A stretch of 64,000 bases of DNA from Myxococcales bacterium (GTDB lineage Bacteria; Myxococcota_A; Bradymonadia; UBA7976; UBA1532): NCBI GenBank assembly GCA_020633465.1, contig JACKDN010000006.1:248001-312000 (forward strand), read 5' to 3'. The stretch's first letter is position 1; every line of letters starts with the position of its first letter. The notes below the pieces were generated by a model. It was not told where the DNA came from. It did no database searches and saw only the letters and a list, made by a program, of their open reading frames with translations. Below, one piece after another: positions 42,468 through 56,687 of this stretch. Both the position numbers and the translations under genes were made by a program.

Positions 42468-43451
42468 ATGAACCGCACGCTTCGCACCCTCGCCGCCCTG
42501 TTCGCCGTCGCGATGGCCGCCCCCGGCTGCGACACCGAGTCCAGCTCGGCCGACACGCTCGAGACCTCGCTGACCGATCTCGAGGCGCAGGCCGAGCGCG
42601 AGGCCATGCGCCGCCACGGCTACGACGAGGCCGACGACGACGACGGGCCCGCCGGCGCCGGCCTGTGCGGTGAGGGCGAGCGCCCCGAGCGCCCCGAGGG
42701 TGAGCGCCCCGAGCGCCCCGAGCGCCCCGAAGGCGCACCCCCCGAGGGTGAGCGCCCCGAGCGCCCCGACTGCGACGCCGACGACGCCGACTGCCCGCCG
42801 CCCCCGCCGCCCCGCGGCGAGCGCCCCGACGGCGAGCGCCCGCAGGGTGAGCGCCCGGACGGCGAGCGCCCCGTGGACATGTGCGGCCCGCCGCCCGCGG
42901 CCGGTGAGGATCCCCGGGCGTTCTGCGCCGAGCGCGCCGCCGAGGCCCTCGAGCGCTGCGAGGCGCGCCGCGCCGCGGCCGACGCCGACGCCGTGCCCGC
43001 CGACGCGCCGACCTGCGACGCCGTCGCCGAGGGCGCCCTCGAGGCCTGCAACGACCGGGCGCGCCACGCCATCCGCGATCGGCTGCGCGCCTGCCACGCC
43101 GACTGCCGCCCGGCCGCGCACGAGGCCTTCGACGCCTGCGCCGCCGAGGGGGGCGACGAGGGCGCCTGCGTCGACGCCGCCCTCAGCGCCGCCGGCGCCT
43201 GCCACCAGGCCTGCCCGGACGCCCCGCGCGGCGAGGGCCGCGACGACCACCGCGGCGGCGAGGGCCGCGACGACGACCGCGGCGGCGAGGGCCGCGGCGA
43301 CATGGACCGCGACCGCGGCGGTGAGGGCCGCGGCGACATGGACCGCGACCGCGACCGCGACGGCCGCGGCGACATGGACCGCGACCGCGACGGCGAAGGC
43401 CGCGACGACCGCGACGGCGAAGATGACGGTGGCATGAACGGCCGCCGCTGA
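42468..43451 (+). CDS. charged-repeat, Cys-containing lipoprotein
   Basis: This 327-residue lipoprotein starts after AAGGAGG. Its signal ends in AMAAPGC (Cys 21). Residues 65-140 are tandem Gly-Glu-Arg-Pro repeats (GERPERPE, then RPDGERPQGERPDGERP). Residues 145-255 are a helical region with evenly spaced Cys pairs (CEARRA, ACNDRA, ACHADC, GACHQAC). Residues 260-327 are Gly-Arg-Asp repeats (GEGRDDDRGGEGRGDMDRDRG). There is no enzymatic motif. Alternating acidic and basic repeats suggest a disordered surface protein. I do not recognise a family. Confidence 0.72.
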   Translation: MNRTLRTLAALFAVAMAAPGCDTESSSADTLETSLTDLEAQAEREAMRRHGYDEADDDDGPAGAGLCGEGERPERPEGERPERPERPEGAPPEGERPERPDCDADDADCPPPPPPRGERPDGERPQGERPDGERPVDMCGPPPAAGEDPRAFCAERAAEALERCEARRAAADADAVPADAPTCDAVAEGALEACNDRARHAIRDRLRACHADCRPAAHEAFDACAAEGGDEGACVDAALSAAGACHQACPDAPRGEGRDDHRGGEGRDDDRGGEGRGDMDRDRGGEGRGDMDRDRDRDGRGDMDRDRDGEGRDDRDGEDDGGMNGRR

Positions 43452-43462
43452 GCGACTCCCCG

Positions 43463-43570
43463 GCCCGGCCGGCGGGCATCTGCCCGTCGGTCGGGCCCCT
43501 CCCCTGCCCGTGACTCTCCTGCCCGGCCGGCGGGCGTCCCCCCGGTCGCCCGTCGGTCGGGCGCCTCCCC
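43463..43570. repeat. two GC-rich hairpin repeats between convergent genes
   Basis: The block GCCCGGCCGGCGGGC, itself nearly palindromic, occurs at 43463-43477 and 43521-43535. Each copy is followed by GCCCGTCGGTCGGGC and CCTCCCC. The pair separates two converging genes and may act as a two-way transcription terminator. Confidence 0.6.
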
Positions 43571-43583
43571 GACGATCACCCGC

Positions 43584-43862
43584 TCAGTCCGCCGCGTCGT
43601 CCTGCTGCACCCGCAGGCAGAGCGCCATGATCGCGCGCCAGACCGCGTCGAGCTCGGCCGGCGGCAGGTCGCGCGCGCGGGCCCGCACGCCCTCCAGCAC
43701 CACCGCCTCCCGAGGTGCGTCGCGCAGCGGACGCGGCACCGCGCGCTTCACCTCACCGAGGGCCCGCGCGACCTCGACCCGCCGCTGCAGCTGCTCGAGC
43801 AGCGCACCGTCGAGCGCGTCGATCTGCGCCCGCAGGGCGGCGATGCGCGGATCGTCGCTCAA
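43584..43862 (-). CDS. chorismate mutase, AroQ type
   Basis: This 92-residue protein has the all-helical AroQ fold that converts chorismate to prephenate. The first helix DPRIAALRAQIDALDGALLEQLQRRVEVARALGEVK, read in pieces, carries the conserved D-x-x-D-x-x-L-x-x-L-x-x-R. Further basic residues follow in RPLRDAPREAVVL. I take a TTG start that overlaps the stop of the U32 gene (TTGA), since no ATG or GTG fits the family N-terminus. Translation is thus coupled to an unrelated enzyme. Confidence 0.8.
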   Translation of the reverse strand: MSDDPRIAALRAQIDALDGALLEQLQRRVEVARALGEVKRAVPRPLRDAPREAVVLEGVRARARDLPPAELDAVWRAIMALCLRVQQDDAAD

Positions 43863-46480
43863 ACCAGCGTGACCATCGTGCCGGCCGTGACGCCGAACTG
43901 CTCGTGCGCGCCCACGCGGCGCCGCACCTCGGCCGCCGAGGCCCTCCCGGCCAGCAGGTCGGCGTACGCCGCCAGCACGGCCTCGGTCTGCGCCTGCGTC
44001 TCCCAGACGAACTCGACGCGGAGGCGCCGCACGCCGTCGGCGACCAGCCGCTCGACCAGGCCCACCGCGCTCTGCGCCTCGGCGTTGAAGACGGTGTTGC
44101 GGCAGGCGACGTCCACCAGCACCGGGTGGGCGCGGCCCGTGTGGTCGCGCAGAGCCACGCGGTGCGCCTCGCAGGGCCGCCCGCAGGTGCGGTAGTCGCG
44201 CCCGTTGCTCAGCAGGTGGGCGTAGACGCAGTGCTCGGTGTGGAAGGTCGAGATGTGGTGGTGCAGCGTCACCGCGACGCGGCCCGCGGGCAGCGCGCCC
44301 AGCAGCGCGCCCACCTGCCGCGCGTCCAGGTCGTGCGCGGCGGTCACCGTCGTCAGGCCGCGCGCCAGCAGGTGCGCGGCGGTCAGGCCGTTGGTCACGT
44401 TGAGCGAGAAGTCGCCGTGCAGCACCGGGCGGGCGTCCTCGGGGTGCTCGAGGAAGTGCATCAGCCCACCCCAGTGGCGCACCAGCACGCCGTCGGGCTC
44501 GAGCTGGGCGATGCGGCGGTCGTAGCCCAGCTCGCCCGGCTTCTGGACGCGGACCGTGGCGATCGTCACCTTCAGGCCGGCCGCGCGGGCGCGCTCGACG
44601 GCCTTGCGCAGCCCCACGAACTCCATCCAGTCCAGCTCGACCTCGGCCAGACCGGCGGCGATGACCGCCTCGAGCTGGGCGTCGGTGCGGCACAGCGGCA
44701 CCAGCGTCGGCGCGGCGTCCGGGCCCGGGCCCAGCGCGTCGACAGCCACGCGGGCCGCCGCGCGCAGGCCGGGCAGGACGGCCGACTCGGCCAGCGCGCG
44801 CCGCGGCACGAGCGCCCGCTCGAGGTCGGCGACCAGGTCGCGGCGCAGCGCCTTCAGCGCCGACACGGGGAGGTGCAGACCGGGCGCGAGCCCGGCGGTG
44901 TCCAGGGCCGCAAGGTGGAAGGGCGTGCCGCCGAGCGCGCCCAGCTTGTCGCGCACCAGATCGGCGTCCAGCCCCCGGCCCCAGGCGGGCGCCAGCGGCG
45001 CCTCGGACCGCACCGCCGCGCGCGCCTCACCCGAGCGGGCCTCGAGGCGCAGCGGCTGACGCGCGCGCGCGGCCACGCGCAGGGCCAGAGGCAGGCGGCC
45101 GTCCGGCGCCTGCGCGGCGCGCCGCTCGGCCGCGCGCTGCAACGCGGCATCGCCGGTGAGCCACACCCGCTCACCCGGCCGGACGCGCCGCAGGTCCGGG
45201 CCGGGCCGGCCGAAGGTCAGCCGCAGCGTGGTCCCCCGCGCCTCGACCGCGAACACCGGCCCGCCCTGCTCTTCGGCCTCGGGCCGCCCCGCGTCGAAGA
45301 CGACGCCGACGCCCGGGCGCACGCCCGGCGCGGCGGCCTGCGGCCCCACCGCGGCCTCGATCGAGGCGCCCAAGGACGCGAGCCCTGCCGCCAGCACCCC
45401 GGCCGGCGCGCCCGGCCCCGCCGGCAGGCCCGCGCCGCCGCTGCGCGGGTGCGCCTCGCCGCCCGTCCGCACGGTCACCACGTTACCGTCGACCGCCTCG
45501 ACGACGCCCACGAAGGCCCCGCGGTGCTTGGGGAAGCGCCCGTCGACCAGCGTCTGGTGATCCGAGCCGCCCAGGAAGCCGTCGCCGAAGCCGCGGCTGT
45601 AGGCCACCGACATCGCCGCGAGATCCTCGGACACCCGCGCCTCGTCGGCCGCGCTCGGCCCGGCCACGACCGCCTCGGCCCACCGCGCGTAGGCCTCGAC
45701 CGCGGTGACCACGTAGGTCGGCCCCTTGTACCGCCCCTCGATCTTCAGCGACGCCACGCCCGCGTCGAGCAGGGCCGGCACCGCGCGGAAGCCGGCCAGA
45801 TCACGCGGGCTCAGCAGATAGCGCACCTCGCCCAGGTCGCGCGGCGCGTCGTCCACCAGCAGCGTGTAGGGCATGCGGCACGACTGCGCGCACTGGCCGC
45901 GGTTGGCCGAGCGCCCGCCCCACGCCTCGCTGGTGAGGCACTGCCCGCTCCACGACATGCACAGGGCGCCGTGCACGAACACCTCGAGCTCGAGGTCGGT
46001 GTCGGCCGCGAAGCGCGCCACTTCGTCCACCGACAGCTCGCGCGGCACGACGACGCGGGTGACGCCCAGCTCGGCGGCGAAGCGCGCGGCCTCGGGGCTC
46101 GAGACGGTCATCTGGGTGCTGGCGTGGATCTCGAGCGCCGGGCAGACGGCGCGGGCGATCAGCGCGACGGCGGGATCCTGCACGAGCGCCGCGTCGACGC
46201 CGGCCGCGGCGACGTCGCGCACGATGGCCTCGACCGTCTCGAGCTCGGACTCGAACACCAGGGTGTTGAGGGTGACGTAGGCCCGGGCGCCCGCGCGGTG
46301 GACGCGCGCGACGGTCTCGGCCAGCGTGGCCCGCGAGAAGTTCGCCGCCTTCGCCCGCGCGTTGAAGCCGTCGTCGAGGCCGAAGTAGACGGCGTCGGCG
46401 CCGGCCGCCAGCGCCGCGTCGAGCGAGGCGAGGTCACCGGCGGGGGCGAGGATCTCGGGGCGGCGGCGGGGTCGACTCAT
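43859..46480 (-). CDS. U32 peptidase-family protein, RlhA/TrhP-like
   Basis: This 873-residue protein is a long U32 family member. The first 300 residues begin RRRPEILAPAGDLASLDAALAAGADAVYFGL and contain the U32 signature ELEVFVHGALCMSWSGQCLTSEAWGGRSANRGQCAQSCRMPY, in pieces, whose Cys residues probably bind an iron-sulfur cluster. A DUF3656-like middle follows, and a C-terminal part with further Cys (HTEHCVYAHLLSNGRDYRTCGRPCEAHR). E. coli relatives act in hydroxylation of 23S rRNA or tRNA using prephenate-derived chemistry. That is interesting next to a chorismate mutase, which makes prephenate. Classical collagenase activity is unproven for this group. Confidence 0.88.
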   Translation of the reverse strand: MSRPRRRPEILAPAGDLASLDAALAAGADAVYFGLDDGFNARAKAANFSRATLAETVARVHRAGARAYVTLNTLVFESELETVEAIVRDVAAAGVDAALVQDPAVALIARAVCPALEIHASTQMTVSSPEAARFAAELGVTRVVVPRELSVDEVARFAADTDLELEVFVHGALCMSWSGQCLTSEAWGGRSANRGQCAQSCRMPYTLLVDDAPRDLGEVRYLLSPRDLAGFRAVPALLDAGVASLKIEGRYKGPTYVVTAVEAYARWAEAVVAGPSAADEARVSEDLAAMSVAYSRGFGDGFLGGSDHQTLVDGRFPKHRGAFVGVVEAVDGNVVTVRTGGEAHPRSGGAGLPAGPGAPAGVLAAGLASLGASIEAAVGPQAAAPGVRPGVGVVFDAGRPEAEEQGGPVFAVEARGTTLRLTFGRPGPDLRRVRPGERVWLTGDAALQRAAERRAAQAPDGRLPLALRVAARARQPLRLEARSGEARAAVRSEAPLAPAWGRGLDADLVRDKLGALGGTPFHLAALDTAGLAPGLHLPVSALKALRRDLVADLERALVPRRALAESAVLPGLRAAARVAVDALGPGPDAAPTLVPLCRTDAQLEAVIAAGLAEVELDWMEFVGLRKAVERARAAGLKVTIATVRVQKPGELGYDRRIAQLEPDGVLVRHWGGLMHFLEHPEDARPVLHGDFSLNVTNGLTAAHLLARGLTTVTAAHDLDARQVGALLGALPAGRVAVTLHHHISTFHTEHCVYAHLLSNGRDYRTCGRPCEAHRVALRDHTGRAHPVLVDVACRNTVFNAEAQSAVGLVERLVADGVRRLRVEFVWETQAQTEAVLAAYADLLAGRASAAEVRRRVGAHEQFGVTAGTMVTLV

Positions 46481-46525
46481 GGCCGCGCAGTCTGACGAGC
46501 GCGCCCCGGCGGTGCAAGGCGAGGC

Positions 46526-49036
46526 TCAGTCGGCGCAGCAGAGCACGCCGCCGCGGGCCGGGCCGGGCTTGCGCACCGTCGACCACTCGGTGATGTTGAC
46601 CGCGGCGCGCGGTCCGAGCTCCCAGGGCGCCGCCTCGCCCCCGCCCATCACGCGGTTCAAGGGCGCGCAGTTCGGGCGCAGGTTGGCGGGCGGCGCGCCG
46701 CAGCCGAACACGTCGTTGGTGCCGAGGCCGTCGCAGGACAGGCCCACCGTGTTCGACCCCCGCTGCCGGGTGACGAACATCGGGCTTTCGCCCACGGTGG
46801 GCGCGAGGTCGGCGCAGGTGGCGCCGGCCGGCAGGTGGGCGGCCACGTCGCCGCCGTCGGCGCACACGTGCCAGCCCGGCGCGCAGAGATCGTCCACCAC
46901 GCAGCCCGCGCCCGTGGGGTTGGGCCCATCGTCGCCGCCGGCGCGCTGGCAGGCGGGCTCGACGGGCTCGAGGCCCGCGACGCCGAAGCCGCCGCTGCAG
47001 GCCGCGATCGCCGGGAAGGCGAGCAGGTCGGTGAAGCCCTCGCGCTCGCCGTCGGCGCAGCCCACCGCGCGGCAGCCCTCGGGGGTGCACGCCTGCTCGG
47101 GCCCGCAGGCCTGGTCGCAGCCCCCGCAGTGGAGCGGATCCACCGCCGGATCGACGCACTGCCGGCCGCAGCCGAGCAGCGGCGCGTCGCACTGGCAGGC
47201 GCCCTCGACGCAGGCGCGATCATCGCCGCAGGCCTGATCGCAGCCGCCGCAGTGGGCGTCGTCGCTGGCGGGATCCACGCAGGCGCCGCCGCAGTCGAGC
47301 AGGCCGGGCGGGCAGGCGCAGGCGCCGTCGCTGCACTGCTGGTCGAGGCGGCAGGCGGCGCCGCACGCGCCGCAGTTCAGGTCGTCGGCGTCGAGGTCGA
47401 CGCAGGCCGCGCCGCACAGCGTGTCGAGGCACTCGCCGGGCTGGATGCGGCAGCACAGCACCCCGCCGCCCGCGGCGCCCGGCTTCGTGGCGGTCGACCA
47501 CTCGGTGACGTTGGCCGCGGCGCGCGCGCCCAGCGACCACGGGGCCGGCTCGCCGCCGCCGATGGCGCGGTTCAGGACGCCGCAGTTCGGGCGCAGGGCG
47601 ACGCCGGGCGCGCCGCAGCCGAAGACGTCGTTGGTGCCCGCGCCGTCGCAGGACAGGCCGACGCTGTTCGAGCCGCGCTGAGCGGTGGCGAACAGGTGGG
47701 CGCCGCCGAGGGTGGGCGCGAGGTCGGCGCACGAAGCGCCCTCGGGCATGCGCGCGGCGACCGCGGCGGCGTCGGGGCAGACGCGCCAGCCCTCGGCGCA
47801 CAGATCCTGGACGGTGCAGCCGGGCCCCGCGGGCGCCGGGCCGTCGTCGCCGGCGAGGCGACCGCACCCCGGCGCCTCGGCGCCCAGCCCGGGCTCGCCC
47901 CACCCGCCGCTGCACGCGGCCAGGTCGGGGAAGTCGGCCAGCGCGGTGAAGCCCTCGCGCTGGCCGTCGGCGCAGCCGTTGTCGAGGCAGGCGCCCGCGA
48001 CGCACCCCTCGCCCGCGGCGCAGCCCCGGTCGCAGCCGCCGCAGTGCCGGTCGTCGGTCCACGGATCGACGCACGCCCCGCCGCAGGCCAGCTGGCCCGG
48101 CGGGCAGGTGCAGGTGCCGTCGCAGATCTGGTCGGGCCGACAGGTGACGCCGCAGCCGCCGCAGTGCGCAGGATCGGAGGTGGTCACGTCGACGCACGCG
48201 CCGGCGCAGTCGACCAGGCCGGGCGGGCAGGCGCACGCCGCGTCCACGCAGGCCTGCTCGGCGCGGCAAACCTGGCCGCAGCCGCCGCAGTGTCCCGAAT
48301 CGGTGGTGGGATCGACGCACGCGCCGTCGCAGTCCAGCTGTCCCCCCGGGCAGTCGCAGACGCCGTCGTTGCACTGTTGATCGGCGCGGCATGGCTGATC
48401 GCAGCCACCGCAGTGATTGGGATCGGTGGTCAGATCGTGGCATACGACACCGCAGAGGGTGGTGTCGGCCGGGCAACGCGGCCCCGCGTCGGGGTCGGCG
48501 ACGGCGGCGTCGGGGTCGAGCACCGCCGCGTCCGGGTCGAGCACCGCCGCGTCCGGGTCGAGCACCACCGCGTCCGGGTCGAGCACCGCCGCGTCCGGGT
48601 CGAGCACCACCGCGTCCGGGTCGAGCACCGCCGCGTCCGGGTCGAGCACCGCCGCGTCCGGGTCGAGCACCGCCGCGTCCGGGTCGAGCACCGCCGCGTC
48701 CGGGTCGAGCACCGCCGCGTCCGGGTCGGGCACCGCCGCGTCCGGGTCGGGCACCGCCGCGTCACCCTCCACCACCGCCGCGTCGGCCTCGATCACGGCC
48801 GCGTCGCGCCGCCCGCTGGCGGCGTCCTGCGCCGCCTCCGCGTCGCGAGCGCCGCCCCCGTCCGCGGGCGGCGCCGCGTCGAACCTCGGCGCCTCGCCGC
48901 CCCCGCCGCCGGCCCCCGAGGACGATCCGCCGCCCATGCCCCCCGCGCCGCCCTCGCTGCCCCCGTCGTCGCAGCCGACCGCCACCGCGCAGCACATCGC
49001 CCACCACAACCACCACCGACCGCTCGCCCCACGCAT
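46526..49036 (-). CDS. Stig1-like Cys-rich lipoprotein with DPDAAVL repeats
   Basis: This 836-residue lipoprotein follows GGAGGGG. It starts MRGASGRWWLWWAMCCAVAVGC (Cys 22). Residues 90-190 hold thirteen tandem seven-residue repeats (DAAVLDP and variants). Then come Cys modules of Stig1 type (CDGACVDPTTDSGHCGGCGQVC), arranged in two larger duplicated blocks. Each block ends with a unit containing REGFTALADFPDLAACSGG, DLCAEGWRVCPD, GSNSVGLSCDG and NVTEWSTATKPG. The two halves are clearly an internal duplication. No enzyme signature is visible. Surface adhesion or recognition is likely. Confidence 0.82.
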   Translation of the reverse strand: MRGASGRWWLWWAMCCAVAVGCDDGGSEGGAGGMGGGSSSGAGGGGGEAPRFDAAPPADGGGARDAEAAQDAASGRRDAAVIEADAAVVEGDAAVPDPDAAVPDPDAAVLDPDAAVLDPDAAVLDPDAAVLDPDAAVLDPDAVVLDPDAAVLDPDAVVLDPDAAVLDPDAAVLDPDAAVADPDAGPRCPADTTLCGVVCHDLTTDPNHCGGCDQPCRADQQCNDGVCDCPGGQLDCDGACVDPTTDSGHCGGCGQVCRAEQACVDAACACPPGLVDCAGACVDVTTSDPAHCGGCGVTCRPDQICDGTCTCPPGQLACGGACVDPWTDDRHCGGCDRGCAAGEGCVAGACLDNGCADGQREGFTALADFPDLAACSGGWGEPGLGAEAPGCGRLAGDDGPAPAGPGCTVQDLCAEGWRVCPDAAAVAARMPEGASCADLAPTLGGAHLFATAQRGSNSVGLSCDGAGTNDVFGCGAPGVALRPNCGVLNRAIGGGEPAPWSLGARAAANVTEWSTATKPGAAGGGVLCCRIQPGECLDTLCGAACVDLDADDLNCGACGAACRLDQQCSDGACACPPGLLDCGGACVDPASDDAHCGGCDQACGDDRACVEGACQCDAPLLGCGRQCVDPAVDPLHCGGCDQACGPEQACTPEGCRAVGCADGEREGFTDLLAFPAIAACSGGFGVAGLEPVEPACQRAGGDDGPNPTGAGCVVDDLCAPGWHVCADGGDVAAHLPAGATCADLAPTVGESPMFVTRQRGSNTVGLSCDGLGTNDVFGCGAPPANLRPNCAPLNRVMGGGEAAPWELGPRAAVNITEWSTVRKPGPARGGVLCCAD
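48486..48765. repeat. thirteen 21-bp tandem repeats
   Basis: The unit GTCCGGGTCGAGCACCGCC and two more bases is repeated thirteen times, with changes mainly at one or two positions. It encodes the DAAVLDP stretch on the minus strand. There are no spacers, so it is not a CRISPR array. Copy number is likely to vary between strains. Confidence 0.9.
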
Positions 49037-49190
49037 ACGCCCCTCCGCGTCCGTTGCCTGCTCAGCATCCGGCGCGGCCCCGATCCGACCCACCCCCAGC
49101 TTCTTGGGGGGTGGTGTAAACCGCGGCCCACGGACCCGGTGTCTCAGGGGGCGTCACGACGCCACGGCGTCCACACCTCGGAGGTTCCCC

Positions 49191-49783
49191 ATGAAGCGCA
49201 CCGCCTCGAACGCCCCCCGCCTGCTCCGCTCCACCTTCGGCCTGATCGCCCTGCTCACCGGCGCCGCCCTGCTGGCGCCCGGCGTCGCCTCGGCCCGCGG
49301 CCGCGACGACGGGGCCGGCTGCCGTGAGCCGGCCTGCGCCGCCCCCGGCGCGCGCCGCCCGCGCGGCGGCGCCCGGCGGCCACCCTGGCCCGCCCCGCCG
49401 CGCGCCCGGCCCCGGCGCACGTCCCGTCGCGCCGCCCTGTCGTGCACGTCCCGTCGCGCCGCCCCGTCGTGCACGTCCCGTCGCGCCGCCCCGTCGTGCA
49501 CGTCCCGGCCCGGCGCCCGGTCGTCCACCCCCGCCCGGCGCACGTCCGCTACACGCCGGTCGTGATCAGCGGCCGCACCTGGTACTGCGACGGCGAGCGC
49601 TACTACGAGCGCCGCGGAGATGCCTACCGGCCCGCGCGGCTGCCCATCGGGGCCAGCGTCGAGGTGCTGCCCCGCGGCTACCGCGTGGCCGTGCGGCGCG
49701 GTGAGACCTACCGCGTGCACGACGGGGTGTGGTTCCAGTGGAGCAGCGGGCGCCGCGCCTGGGTGGTCGTCCACTACGGCTGA
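49191..49783 (+). pseudogene. exported Arg/Pro-repeat protein, frameshifted as written
   Basis: An ATG after GGAGGTTCCCC opens a signal peptide (RSTFGLIALLTGAALLAPGVASA). The expected continuation (AHVPSRRPVVHVPSRRPVVH through the stop at 49783) is in another frame, so one frame change is needed between 49328 and 49440, in a GC-only stretch. The middle has four nine-residue HVPSRRPVV repeats. The end (ISGRTWYCDGERYYERRGDAYRPARLPIGASVEVLPRGY, in pieces) resembles small periplasmic proteins of the DUF6515 kind. Because the repeats are open in several frames, a sequencing error is as likely as a mutation. Confidence 0.6.
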
Positions 49784-49869
49784 CCGGCCCGCCGGCCGAC
49801 CTCACCTCACAGGGTCAGCGGGATGCACCCGTTCGCGGCGCAGCCGGGCTGTTTCTGCTGACCCGGTCA

Positions 49870-50085
49870 GAGGGTGTTCCCATAAAGAAAGGCGCAGCCG
49901 CGCCAGCGGGTCCGCCTTTCGGCGCGCGCCGTCGCGAGCGGCCCGGTGTCCGTCGCGAGCCGCCGGCGCCGACCGAGGTCCGCCGCAGGCGTGCCCGGGG
50001 CACGTCGAGGACGGACCGACCAAGGCGCTGGCGGCGCAGCAGGACAACGGGCTGCGCAGTAGGCGAGCGTTATGGGAACACCCTC
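49870..50085. mobile_element. MITE with 16-bp inverted repeats and TCA target duplication
   Basis: Perfect terminal inverted repeats (GAGGGTGTTCCCATAA at 49870-49885, its complement at 50070-50085) enclose 184 bp without a gene. A three-base direct repeat TCA flanks both ends (49867-49869 and 50086-50088), the TNA type made by part of the IS5 family. Inside, GAAAGGCG (49887-49894) pairs with CGCCTTTC (49913-49920). It is a non-autonomous element that needs a transposase in trans. Confidence 0.8.
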
Positions 50086-50376
50086 TCAGAGGTTCTGGGC
50101 CTCGACGAGCAGGCTCAGCAGGGTCTGGGCCAGGTCGATGGCCGTGCCCGACTCCAGCGCCACCTGCGGGGGCTCGGCGCCCTCGACCAGCGGGGCGCCG
50201 AGCAGCGCCTCCACGCACCGCCACTCCCGCCGGAAGTCGCTGGGCGGCCCGCCCTGCGCCTCGACGTAGTCTTCCAGCACGGCGCGCACGCGGTACAACC
50301 GCTCGAGCAGCTCGCCGTCCGCCACCAGGCAGCGACAGGAAGCCATCAAGGCGCTCCAGAACTCCTGATACCGCAT
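50086..50376 (-). CDS. small hypothetical protein
   Basis: This 96-residue protein is read from the ATG at 50376, preceded by GAGGGTGAG. A longer frame reaches 50454, but the inner start has the ribosome site. It appears mostly helical (EFWSALMASCRCLVADGELLERLYRVRAVLEDYV, in pieces, then IDLAQTLLSLLVEAQNL). I know no family. Its stop codon TGA is the TCA target duplication of the adjacent MITE, so the element landed exactly at the stop and restored it. It is downstream of gltD on the same strand, 100 bp away. Confidence 0.55.
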   Translation of the reverse strand: MRYQEFWSALMASCRCLVADGELLERLYRVRAVLEDYVEAQGGPPSDFRREWRCVEALLGAPLVEGAEPPQVALESGTAIDLAQTLLSLLVEAQNL

Positions 50377-50476
50377 CTCACCCTCGCCCTGCCGCGCGAA
50401 GCGGCGCCGTGCCCGAGACTCACCTGCCACCGATAGCATCTTCGGCCGACCCACGCCACGGCTGGAGCGAGATGGG

Positions 50477-51931
<1,455 letters not shown>

Positions 51932-51941
51932 CGAATGCTCC

Positions 51942-56477
<4,536 letters not shown>

Positions 56478-56510
56478 CGGTGCTCCGGCGTGGCGAGGAA
56501 CGGGCGCGGC

Positions 56511-56540
56511 AGTATAACGCAGCGCGTCATGATCCGACAA
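56511..56540 (-). promoter_or_regulatory. gltBD promoter
   Basis: On the minus strand TTGTCG (56540-56535), an 18-bp spacer and TATACT (56516-56511) precede gltB and give a leader of about 27 bases with GGAG. Confidence 0.6.
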
Positions 56541-56591
56541 CGCGCCCCCCGGGCCGCCCGCCCCGAAAGTGGACACCCCAGCAATTTAGTT

Positions 56592-56655
56592 CGTTAGTTT
56601 GGCACGACCCCCGAGGTTCCCCGGCCGAAGGCCTGCGGGGTCGTGCCACACTAAC
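56592..56655. repeat. palindromic repeat related to the 50-bp elements
   Basis: The arms GTTAGTTTGGCACGACCCC (56593-56611) and GGGGTCGTGCCACACTAAC (56637-56655) pair at 18 of 19 positions around a 25-base loop. The right arm shares GGGGTCGTGCCACACTA with the copies at 35255 and 36187. It lies between the gltB promoter and the CBS gene. Confidence 0.8.
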
Positions 56656-56687
56656 AAACTTGTTTGCTTAGTTTTCCAGTTTTGGGG

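Noticed and set aside
48486..48765. Regular repeat block as a CRISPR array
   Set aside because: The units are contiguous 21-bp repeats without spacers and encode seven-residue repeats in frame.
49802..50224. Minus-strand gene within the MITE
   Set aside because: The frame is created by GC-rich MITE sequence and spans its ends; no domain or ribosome site.
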